A DNA stretch of 22,475 bases from JADJOY01 sp964450125 (GTDB lineage Bacteria > JADJOY01): assembly GCA_964450125.1 (NCBI GenBank), contig CAYVDO010000087.1, positions 1 through 22,475 on the forward strand, in the 5' to 3' direction. The notes under the pieces were generated by a model. It did not search any database. It was not told the DNA's origin and saw only the letters and a program-made list of their open reading frames with translations. Below, in pieces: positions 15,049-22,475 of the stretch. The position numbers and the translations under genes are program-made. Numbering within the stretch: position 1 is the first letter of the stretch; every line of letters starts with the position of its first letter.

Positions 15049-18000
15049 GAGCCCGTCTCGATCTGTGAATCGGATTGAATTCTGTTCGGCATATCGATAG
15101 GGATCCATTGTGCGACGCAATAGCGGGTCAACGGATAGATATACACCGGACCTCAGATCGAGCTGTCGATGCCAGTTGTAGTTCGTCTCCGTCTCCCCAT
15201 CCTCGTACTGCCCCGGGAACCGGAAGTTGTTCACCACCTGCTCGACCGGAGTCGTAACCTCGCCGAAAGGTTTGTAGTCGCCGGCCCACACGACCAATCC
15301 CGCCTGATCGGTCATCGCCTGCGGGGTGGCCAGGTGGTCGTTGTGGTACCAATAGGCCGCATACCCGGCCGGCAGCGCGCTCGCGCCTGGGCCGCCACTC
15401 GATTGCGCGAGGAGCAGCGGCGCTGCCGCCGGATCGCTCGTCGCCACCCGAACTGCCGGCCGCTCAGTCGATGGAGCGGCCCGCCACTTCGCGAACATTA
15501 CCTTCGGTGCCACGCGCGTGTTCGCCGCCACGCTCAGGTAGTTCTGCAGCACGGTCACGGCGTTGCTCGCCGCGTCCGCCACCACGGCATCGTTCAACCC
15601 GTCTCCGTTGACATCGAGCACGACGTGCGCAAACGGAGCGTACCCCACCACCGTCTCCTGTGCAGCCGAGAACCCGCCCTGGGCGTTCGAGATTAGCACT
15701 TCAATCCCTTCCTTCTGGGGGGTGTATCCCGGCCGGAAGTCGGCCAGGTGCGTCACCGAGAGGTCCGCGTATCCGTCCCCGTTGAGGTCACCGGAGCTCA
15801 GCGATGTCGGGAAACTGCCCACGGCCTGTGGATGATCGGCACCGAACACACCGCCACCCGTGTTGAAGAAGACGGAGATCCGGCCAGCGGGATCGACCTG
15901 GTTCATCGCCCCCGACACGTAAACGATCCCTGAGTTGGCCGTCGCGAGATCGCGGTCGCCGTCCCCGTCCAGGTCGGCGAGCACCACGGCCCGCGGATAG
16001 CGACCGGCCGCGATCGTCACCGACCCTCCCCCGATGAGGTCCGACGTGTTGGCCCCGAGCGCCAGCCGCACCGTGCCCTGCTCGAAGGCGAGCGCATAGT
16101 CGATGCGACCATCACCGTCGATGTCTCCCGTCCCGAGTGCAGTCGGAGGATCGGAGGACGCGTACACCCCGAGATCCAAGACGCTCGGCGTCTGGAGGGT
16201 GCCGTCGCCGTTCCCCGGAGCCAGCGCCAACACCAGGTGGGACGAGCCGTCGATGCCCACGATCGCGAGATCCGGCACCGCGTCCCCGAACGTGAAGGCC
16301 CCCGCCTCCACGAAGATCGGGCCGACCCCTGGGATCGAGACCGTGGTCGGCGCCTGGAAGGTACCGTCGCCGTTACCGTACGCGACTCGCACCCCGCCGC
16401 CGGCCGACGCAGACCACACCAGGTCGGCCTGTTGGTCGCCGTTCAGATCAGCCGCAGCCAGGTGCGCCACATCCGCATTCGCTGCCAGTGTTGCCGTTTG
16501 AAAGAAGTTCCCGTTCCCGTCCCCCACGACCGCAAGCACCTGCCCGGTGGCGGCGTTGAACGTCGCCACGTCGCCGAAGAGATCCCCGTTCCAGCGCCCG
16601 TGCACCACCGCGATCGGCGAGGCAGCCGACACGAACTCCCGGATCTGCTTGAACGTCCCGTTCCCCTTGCCGGGGTAGACCCGCACCACGTCCGAGCCGT
16701 CGTCCATCACGGCCACGTCCAGGTGCCCATCGCGATCGAAGTCTGCTGCCGCGAGCGAGCGCGGGAAGTCTCCGTCGTTCACCACCGAGGGGGCCGAGAG
16801 CGTCGTTCCACCCGTGGCGAAGAGGATCGAGAACGACGACGTGACGCTCCCGGTCACCAATAGGTCGGTGCGGCTGTCCTCGTTCAGGTCGCCCAAGCCG
16901 AGCGAGAACGGGATGCCAGGGACGTCCAAGTCGCCGGTTACCGCGAAACCACCCGCGCCGTCGCCCGCCAGGGTCGTCACCTTCGAGGTCGTGAAAGCGC
17001 GGCCCACCGCGAGATCCAGAAAGGCGTCCTCGCCCGTGCCGGTGCCGGCGTTGAGGTGAAGCGCCTGGATTGCAAACGGGCTCTCACCCACGGCGATCGG
17101 CGCTTGCGCCGTGAAGGCACCCGTGCCGAAACCGAGCAGCACCCGCACCGCGCCCGGGTCCGAGCCGCCCACGAACACGTCGCCGAGACACGCCACCGCG
17201 AGGTCTGCTTTCCCGTCCCCGTTGAAGTCGCCCGTGGTGAGGTCCTGGGGAGCCGTGCCGACGACGTACGTCCCGGCACGGCTGAAGGTGCCGTTGCCCC
17301 GACCGCGGAAGATCTCCAGGGTGTTCTGGAGCGCGACGTTTCCGAACACCGGCCCGTTCGGGCCGAAGAGCAAGACAAGGCCGCTGCGGGCCACCGCTAG
17401 GTCGGTCTTGCCGTCACCATTCCAGTCGCCCGTGACGACCGCGCCGGGCGCCTGGCCGGAGGTGTAGCTTGCCGCTTTCGAGAAGCTGCCGGTGCCGTCC
17501 CCAAGATAGATCACCACCCCACCGTTGTCGGTCCCCGGCGGGGTCGCGAGCACGTTTCCGGCCCGCGTGAGCACCAGATCGGCATGGCCGTCGTTGTTGA
17601 AGTCGGCCGTCGCGATCTCGGTGGGGCCACGCCCCACGTTGTCGAATCGCGCGAACGGGCGGAGCTTGCCTTGCGCATCCCCGAGCAGCACCAGCAGGCT
17701 GCCGTCGTCACTGCCCGGCTCGGCGTAGAGATAGGTGCCCGTGAGGGCAAGCGCCAGATCCGGGTACGTGTCGTGGTTGAAGTCCGCGACCGTCACGCGC
17801 TTCGGGTTCATGCCCGCCGGGATCGCCTGGGTGGGATCGAAGATCGGATAGGCGGTTGAGGGCGGGTTGCCGTTGCCGATCAGATGTCCGGTGTAGGAGG
17901 CGTTCGGGTCGTCCACGGTGGCACCTCGAATGTCGATGGTGCCCTCGCCGTTGTTGGCGGAGACCGAGACGATTGGCCCGCTGCCTGCACTCGGCCGGGT

Positions 18001-21000
18001 GAGCGTCGCACTGGCCAACACCACATCCGAAGCCGTGGACGTGATGGCAACGTTGGTGCGTGCTTCGAGAGTGGCGCCGGAGAGCGTGATCCGGCCTGGT
18101 GCGGTGATCGTCACGTCGCCGGCGGTGGTGCTGGTGGCGGCGATCTGCACGTTCACACCGGAGATGAGCCCGAGATTCGATGTGACCTGGACCAACGAAG
18201 GCGCCGTGAGTCGCGCATTCGTGAGCCAGATGTTGCCGGTGGTGTGGAGGATGAGATTCGAGGCATCCGACGTCAGCACCGCACCCGAGAGATCAAGCCA
18301 ACCGCTGGCACCAAGGGAGCTGAGGGAGAGCCCTGCGCCGCCCGAGTCGGTCGCGTGGATGGAGCCCCAGACCGTGATGCCACGGTCCGCCGCGATCGAA
18401 ACCGTTGGGGCGACGAGATTGCCGGTCGTGAAGATCGTGACGCAGTCGGGCGTGCTGAAGGAGCCGGTGGCCAGAATCGTGCTCGTGATGGCGTGATCGC
18501 CGCGGCTCGCTTGGTAGACCTTGTCGCAGTCCTTGTCTTCGTAGATCGCGATCACACCACCCACGCCGGGATGGGAGGCCGCATCGGCGGGATCGGTGCC
18601 TGCACCGAGCTCCTCGGGCTCCGTATAGCCGTCGTGATCGGTGTCCGCTTGGAACGGGTCCGTCGGATGCGGGAGCTGGGACTCCTCGATGTTCGTGAGG
18701 TCGTCCCCGTCGGGATCGTCGTCAGCGTCACCGCTCCACAACGGGTCGAGGTTGTACTTCTCTTCGTAGAGGTTCGTCATCCCATCGCCATCGGCGTCGG
18801 CCGTCGGGACGAGGGCCACCTTGAGGACGCGCTCGCCACCGACGTAGACGTACTCGGCGATCACCTCGCCCTCAGCGTTCAGCTCTTCGAGGATGTTGCC
18901 CGCAAGATCGTGGATGAAGACCCGCGCGGTGCGCTGCGAGCCGGTGGGATCGTCGGGATCGACCTGGCCGGTCTTGAGAACCCGCCGTGATTGGTAGTCG
19001 TAGCCGTACTCGAAGCGGACGCCGTTTCGGCTGGCCGACGTGGTACGCGCCGATGCGTTGTAGGAGAGATCGAGATCCAGCCGGTACGCACGGCCCGCGC
19101 CGCTCGGCGCGGTGATCGCTGTCGTCGAGCCCATGGCGTCGTAGCTGTACCCGAGACCCACGGTGGCCGCGAGTCGATTCGTGCCGTTCGCGTAAGCGTA
19201 CGGATCCGTGGCCCCGCCCTCGACCTTCTGGGTGCGGTTCCCCGTGAGGTCGTAGTCGTAGTCAAAAGCACCGAAGGCACCGATGCCCTGCGTGCCGGAT
19301 TCGAGGCGATTGAAGGGATCGTACGTGTACGAGTTGGTCGCGCTGGTGGGCACATCCGTGATCAAGGCGATGTTGCCGTTCAGGTCGAGCACATAATCGC
19401 GGCGAAGAACGTCCACAGGGATCACACCGGTCGAGGTGTGGATCGCCACCGGCTGGTAGTAGAGCCCCCGAGTCAGGCTGGTGTTGATCCCATTGCCGTA
19501 GGTAAACCCCGTGCGAGGGCCGAACGGCGCGTAGGTCATGCTCGAAAGGATCGGTTCACCGTCGAGGGTGACCGCAACCGGTCGATCCGCGGCGTCGTAA
19601 GCGATCGAGAGCACGCGCCCCGACGAGTAGATCAGCGTCTCCAGGTTGCCGTTCTTGTCGTACCCATACTCCGTGACCTTCCAGGCCGCGGGGCCTCCGG
19701 TGATCAGGTGCCCCACCTTCCGGGTGCGGCCCGCTTCGTCGTAGGAGAAGATCGTCGTGCCGGCCGCATCCTCCACCTTCGCCAGACGGCCGGTGAGGTT
19801 CGCAGGCGTGAAGGGCAGACCTGTCGGGCTTAGGCTGTCGTAGGTGTAGGTGACGTTCTCGTTTGCGTGGCCCGCGTAGGTGATCGACTCCATCCGGTTG
19901 AGCGCATCGTAGGCGTAGGTCGCGAGCTGGTTGCGAGCGTCTTTCTTCGTGGCGAGGGTCCCCGTCGCCGGATCGTAGTTGTAGATCGTCATGCCGGAAT
20001 CGGGACTCTCGACACGAACCACGCGGCCCCAATCGTCATACGAGTAGCTCGTCACCCGAGTCTCGGCGTCAGTGACCGAGACGAGATTGCCGCGCCGGTC
20101 GTAGCCGTAGGTCGTCGTTCCACCGCCTTCGGTGACGGTCTCGAGCCGACCCAGTGCGTCGTAGGTGAACCCACGGGACTTCCCGGAGGCGTCGGTCGTC
20201 GCCTTCCGGCGACCCATGTCGTCGTAGGTCGTGCGGCTCGTTGCGGTCACGTTCCCGCCACCCGGTCGGTCGAGCCCGATCTCCTGCACCCGGCGCGGAA
20301 GACGCTTGTCCGTGGATTGGTCGCCTGGCTCGGGCGGGTCGAACTCGTAGACCACGCGCCGCGCCGTGGTGCTGCCGGCTCGGTACAAGTCCTCAGTCTT
20401 GCGATCGTACGCATCCCATGTGGCACGCAGGTTCTCGCCGAGGTCGTTCTGGGTCTCCTCGAGGCGGCTCTTCGCGTCGTAGACGCGCGTCTGGTGGTTC
20501 CCTTCCGGGCGCGTGGTCTGCGTCAGATTCCCGAACAGGTCGTACGCTCGCACCGTGGTGGCGACCGACCCGCTCACGGTGACCGTCGAGGACGTCACAC
20601 GCCCCGCTGCATCGAGGACCCGGGTGGTCTCGACGCCGTTGGCGTCCGTGATGCTGCGTGCGCCACCGTCCGCGCTGTAGTCCGCAAACGTGGTGACGAA
20701 CGCCGTGCTCGCCGCGGTGTAGCGCTTCACCTCGTGCAGGTCGCCGTTCGGCCAGTACGTGTACTCGGTTCGCTGACCCACTCCCGGTCCCAAGACCTGA
20801 TGAATCTGGCCGTTCGCCAGGTACTCGAACTCGGTCACCACTTCTTGGCGCTGACCGCTGCCCGTGTCGACGACCCCATCCCCCGTGAGGTCGGTGAAGC
20901 CCCTGTCCACCTTCTTCGTGACCAGGTAGGGATGCGCGGAGTCCTCGTAGAAGAACTCGACCTCACGCGCGGGAGACGAGCCGTCGCGCGCGGGCAAGAT

Positions 21001-22475
21001 CGTCTTCTTGAGCAGTGCACGGCCCGCTGCCGGGTACACGTACTCGTAGCGCGTGGTCCGGGCCAGCGCCGGAACGTTCACCGCGCTCGTTTCCTCCAGC
21101 AGCTCGCCCAGCAACCCATACCGGTAGGTGGTGCGCGTGCCATCGGCGCCGACCCGCGCCGTCGGCTGTCGCCACATGTCCTGCCACTCGAGCTCCAAAT
21201 CGTTCCCCGAGCCGCCACAGGAGCCGCAGCCGGACCCCGCCACCGTCGTGGTGACCGGTACGGCTCCGTGACGTCCCAACGTGTAGGTGGTCGTGATGCT
21301 GCCCGGTGCCGTCACCGTGGTGGTTGTCGCGGTGTACGCGATCCCGTAGACCCCGTTGTCAGCTCGCGTGAGGGTGTCGAGCTTCCCGTTTGTGTACGTG
21401 TACCGGTTGGCCACGACACAGGCGCCGCCTGCCAGCGGACACAAGTCGACGCGCGTCAGGTAGGCCGTGTTGAAGTCCGTCGGCGAAAACGGGTCGTCGA
21501 TGTCGTACTCGTAGCGTTCTTCGCGCACCGGATTGCGGGCCGAACGCAGCTCGACCACGTTCCCCGACTCGACGTAGTCAAACTCCACTTCCGATCCCGG
21601 CGCCTGCACCTTGTGGATGCGACGGAACTCGGGAAGGCTCGCGTTCTCGCTCTTGTAGAGGAAAGTCAGTGCGCGCCCGGAACGGACATCGGTCACGGCA
21701 ACGAGCCGTCCGGCGGCATCGTAGTCAAGGGTCTGCTCCAGTCCCGCACGGTCAACGCTTTTCGTCAGCCGGCCTGTGGCGTCGAACTCCTGTCTCGACC
21801 CGTCAAGGAACTCCCGCCGCCATCCACCGGCAACCTGTTCGAATCGCGAACCGGGAATGCCAATCGAATTGAGGTACACGGACGTGTTGGGCAGGCGCAA
21901 GAAGTACACCGGTGCTTGGTCCGCATCCGTGAGCACGAGCAGGTTGGAGTTGCCGCTCGCGAGATCCACGCGCGCCTGATACGAGTGGTACCAGTTCGTG
22001 CCGAGTGGCGACGAGTCCTCGGGTGCACCTGTTGCGATCCCCCCTTGGCTTCGATGCGCACGCGCGAAGGCCAGCGGCGGGCCGGGCACGTTTACCCGCA
22101 AGTCCACGACCTTGTACCAGGTGCGTCCGGAGGCGTGACTCATCATCGGGTCGCCGTTGGGCAGCGACTCGGGAACCCACCCATGAAGCGCTTGTCCCAG
22201 GTAGTCCTTCGTCGCGCTCGGCGGGTCCGTGAGAATCAACGGCTGGTCCCCGGGATTCACCGGCTCAAGACACGGATCCGGCGGGTCGGGATTCGGATTC
22301 CCGCAAAAAGATGGTGGGTTCGGCTGAGCAGAGGTTCCCACGTAGATGCCCACTGGATCGGTGCCACAGAGCTGATCCGGGGGGCGGTTCTCGGTACCCG
22401 TACAAGGTCCGACACCAATGTTGATCCTCACCCGATTTCGTGGACACCGTGATTGTGCCGCGAATGCGGCTTGAG
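14632..22475 (-). CDS. Giant Rhs/YD-repeat protein with internal TSP3, beta-solenoid and FG-GAP insertion; 5' end outside window
   Basis: The frame is open from the window edge to a TGA at 14632. Numbering from the GTG at 22431, it has 2599 residues. The region before that GTG reads QAAFAAQSRC, like the end of a signal peptide, so the real start probably lies beyond the window and the protein is likely secreted. A proline/cysteine-rich stretch (1-80) is followed by an Rhs N-terminal region near 100-170 (LRVNVPGPPLAFARAHRS, GTNWYHSYQARVDL). YD repeats run over about 230-1205 (YDAAGRLV, YDALGRLETV, YDRRGNLVSV). An insertion at about 1210-2355 holds TSP3 repeats, a beta-solenoid-like stretch and 14 FG-GAP repeats. 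The Rhs core then resumes with YWYHNDHLATPQAMTD and FRFPGQYEDGETETNYNWHR, and ends at TDRDGL (residue 2461). A 138-residue cysteine-rich tip follows. Rhs shells typically encapsulate a C-terminal effector released by self-cleavage. Confidence 0.9.
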   Translation of the reverse strand, partial: QAAFAAQSRCPRNRVRINIGVGPCTGTENRPPDQLCGTDPVGIYVGTSAQPNPPSFCGNPNPDPPDPCLEPVNPGDQPLILTDPPSATKDYLGQALHGWVPESLPNGDPMMSHASGRTWYKVVDLRVNVPGPPLAFARAHRSQGGIATGAPEDSSPLGTNWYHSYQARVDLASGNSNLLVLTDADQAPVYFLRLPNTSVYLNSIGIPGSRFEQVAGGWRREFLDGSRQEFDATGRLTKSVDRAGLEQTLDYDAAGRLVAVTDVRSGRALTFLYKSENASLPEFRRIHKVQAPGSEVEFDYVESGNVVELRSARNPVREERYEYDIDDPFSPTDFNTAYLTRVDLCPLAGGACVVANRYTYTNGKLDTLTRADNGVYGIAYTATTTTVTAPGSITTTYTLGRHGAVPVTTTVAGSGCGSCGGSGNDLELEWQDMWRQPTARVGADGTRTTYRYGLLGELLEETSAVNVPALARTTRYEYVYPAAGRALLKKTILPARDGSSPAREVEFFYEDSAHPYLVTKKVDRGFTDLTGDGVVDTGSGQRQEVVTEFEYLANGQIHQVLGPGVGQRTEYTYWPNGDLHEVKRYTAASTAFVTTFADYSADGGARSITDANGVETTRVLDAAGRVTSSTVTVSGSVATTVRAYDLFGNLTQTTRPEGNHQTRVYDAKSRLEETQNDLGENLRATWDAYDRKTEDLYRAGSTTARRVVYEFDPPEPGDQSTDKRLPRRVQEIGLDRPGGGNVTATSRTTYDDMGRRKATTDASGKSRGFTYDALGRLETVTEGGGTTTYGYDRRGNLVSVTDAETRVTSYSYDDWGRVVRVESPDSGMTIYNYDPATGTLATKKDARNQLATYAYDALNRMESITYAGHANENVTYTYDSLSPTGLPFTPANLTGRLAKVEDAAGTTIFSYDEAGRTRKVGHLITGGPAAWKVTEYGYDKNGNLETLIYSSGRVLSIAYDAADRPVAVTLDGEPILSSMTYAPFGPRTGFTYGNGINTSLTRGLYYQPVAIHTSTGVIPVDVLRRDYVLDLNGNIALITDVPTSATNSYTYDPFNRLESGTQGIGAFGAFDYDYDLTGNRTQKVEGGATDPYAYANGTNRLAATVGLGYSYDAMGSTTAITAPSGAGRAYRLDLDLSYNASARTTSASRNGVRFEYGYDYQSRRVLKTGQVDPDDPTGSQRTARVFIHDLAGNILEELNAEGEVIAEYVYVGGERVLKVALVPTADADGDGMTNLYEEKYNLDPLWSGDADDDPDGDDLTNIEESQLPHPTDPFQADTDHDGYTEPEELGAGTDPADAASHPGVGGVIAIYEDKDCDKVYQASRGDHAITSTILATGSFSTPDCVTIFTTGNLVAPTVSIAADRGITVWGSIHATDSGGAGLSLSSLGASGWLDLSGAVLTSDASNLILHTTGNIWLTNARLTAPSLVQVTSNLGLISGVNVQIAATSTTAGDVTITAPGRITLSGATLEARTNVAITSTASDVVLASATLTRPSAGSGPIVSVSANNGEGTIDIRGATVDDPNASYTGHLIGNGNPPSTAYPIFDPTQAIPAGMNPKRVTVADFNHDTYPDLALALTGTYLYAEPGSDDGSLLVLLGDAQGKLRPFARFDNVGRGPTEIATADFNNDGHADLVLTRAGNVLATPPGTDNGGVVIYLGDGTGSFSKAASYTSGQAPGAVVTGDWNGDGKTDLAVARSGLVLLFGPNGPVFGNVALQNTLEIFRGRGNGTFSRAGTYVVGTAPQDLTTGDFNGDGKADLAVACLGDVFVGGSDPGAVRVLLGFGTGAFTAQAPIAVGESPFAIQALHLNAGTGTGEDAFLDLAVGRAFTTSKVTTLAGDGAGGFAVTGDLDVPGIPFSLGLGDLNEDSRTDLLVTGSVTSSFSILFATGGTTLSAPSVVNDGDFPRSLAAADFDRDGHLDVAVMDDGSDVVRVYPGKGNGTFKQIREFVSAASPIAVVHGRWNGDLFGDVATFNAATGQVLAVVGDGNGNFFQTATLAANADVAHLAAADLNGDQQADLVWSASAGGGVRVAYGNGDGTFQAPTTVSIPGVGPIFVEAGAFTFGDAVPDLAIVGIDGSSHLVLALAPGNGDGTLQTPSVLDLGVYASSDPPTALGTGDIDGDGRIDYALAFEQGTVRLALGANTSDLIGGGSVTIAAGRYPRAVVLADLDGDGDRDLATANSGIVYVSGAMNQVDPAGRISVFFNTGGGVFGADHPQAVGSFPTSLSSGDLNGDGYADLSVTHLADFRPGYTPQKEGIEVLISNAQGGFSAAQETVVGYAPFAHVVLDVNGDGLNDAVVADAASNAVTVLQNYLSVAANTRVAPKVMFAKWRAAPSTERPAVRVATSDPAAAPLLLAQSSGGPGASALPAGYAAYWYHNDHLATPQAMTDQAGLVVWAGDYKPFGEVTTPVEQVVNNFRFPGQYEDGETETNYNWHRQLDLRSGVYLSVDPLLRRTMDPYRYAEQNSIRFTDRDGLLCSFTVGCVDWDPPGSGADEASQIAGEVCEGACKAKQHKKCKYIYPGEACNEGTCENGTVYVDDEATDGDQDKLTCVLANEYCELDTPDDCWGARAQYECKKRKGQDTADLWCDSWAGGRCSDTRPTDSPPECKGGCS
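15355..18804 (-). other. About 1150-residue multidomain insertion inside the Rhs core
   Basis: In ordinary Rhs proteins the 'aEYvYvgGe.v' segment leads almost directly into 'YyHtDHLGTPqalTD'. Here GEVIAEYVYVGGERVLKVAL ends near residue 1208 and YWYHNDHLATPQ begins at 2360. The insert contains, in order, TSP3/calcium-type repeats (about 1212-1290: DADGDGMTN, DPDGDDLTN, DTDHDGYTEPEE), a Ser/Thr/Ala-rich beta-solenoid-like region (about 1310-1525: GNLVAPTVSIAADRGITVWG, ITAPGRITLSGATLEAR), FG-GAP repeats (about 1541-2297) and a linker of about 60 residues. Confidence 0.85.
15541..17811 (-). repeat. Fourteen degenerate FG-GAP/VCBS repeats
   Basis: I count 14 copies at roughly 50-60 residue spacing, each centred on a D-x-[ND]-x-D-G-x-x-D-L pattern. 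Examples are VADFNHDTYPDLALA, TADFNNDGHADLVLT, TGDWNGDGKTDLAVA, AADFDRDGHLDVAVM, TGDIDGDGRIDYALA, SGDLNGDGYADLSVT and LDVNGDGLNDAVVAD. Copies 5, 8 and 10 are degenerate (for instance AGAFTFGDAVPDLAI). Each repeat type normally forms one blade of a calcium-binding integrin-like beta-propeller, so 14 copies would fit two seven-bladed propellers. Confidence 0.8.

Noticed and set aside
16103..17467. Several plus-strand frames opposite the FG-GAP repeats
   Set aside because: They recur with the repeat unit, which shows they are shadows of the repeated coding sequence.
19867..22452. Long open frame on the plus strand (861 codons) opposite the Rhs gene
   Set aside because: It is Arg/Val/Gly-rich with no domain, and it mirrors the YD repeats, whose codon bias keeps the opposite frame open.

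Overview
The window is high-GC DNA with long, tightly packed genes. It encodes secreted and lipid-anchored proteins with ThuA, sugar-dehydrogenase-like, LamG, sialidase-like and FG-GAP domains, several polytopic membrane glycosyltransferase-like proteins, and a giant Rhs/YD-repeat protein. This mix resembles chromosomes of Myxococcota and related deltaproteobacterial lineages. No rRNA or other marker gene is present, so the assignment is an inference. I found no tRNA, rRNA, CRISPR array or intact mobile element.

Layout. At the left edge (113-220, minus) is a 35-codon fragment that reads like the start of a two-component receiver domain and then stops. Next is a large lipoprotein (327-3020, plus) joining ThuA, a glucose/sorbosone-dehydrogenase-like propeller and a PKD domain. 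The following gap (3021-3364) holds a frameshifted remnant, on the minus strand, of the C-terminus of an AAA-ATPase/DUF4143-like protein. A plus-strand run follows: LamG secreted protein (3365-4243), sialidase-like lipoprotein (4295-5503), exported DUF4034-like protein (5575-6630) and M14-type zinc carboxypeptidase (6828-7931). The first three lie 51 to 71 bases apart and could be cotranscribed.

The middle (8130-13630) holds three large polytopic membrane proteins of glycosyltransferase-C type: a DUF2079 protein (plus), a PMT/ArnT-like protein (minus, 10544-11614) and another GT-C-like protein (plus, 11798-13630). A small two-helix membrane protein (minus, 10272-10541) is translationally coupled to the second. 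The DUF2079 reading frame runs about 309 bases into this minus-strand pair, which suggests its normal stop was lost.

The right part (13992-22475, minus) is one gene plus a small partner. The gene is an Rhs protein of more than 2600 residues whose 5' end lies outside the window. Its YD shell is interrupted just before the 'YWYHNDHLATPQ' motif by about 1150 residues carrying calcium-type TSP3 repeats, a beta-solenoid-like stretch and 14 FG-GAP repeats (two potential seven-bladed propellers). After the core it ends in a 138-residue tip with 15 cysteines. Directly downstream, in DNA of visibly lower GC, is a 190-residue polytopic membrane protein, a candidate immunity partner. This putative toxin/immunity locus with an unusual propeller insertion is the most interesting part of the window.
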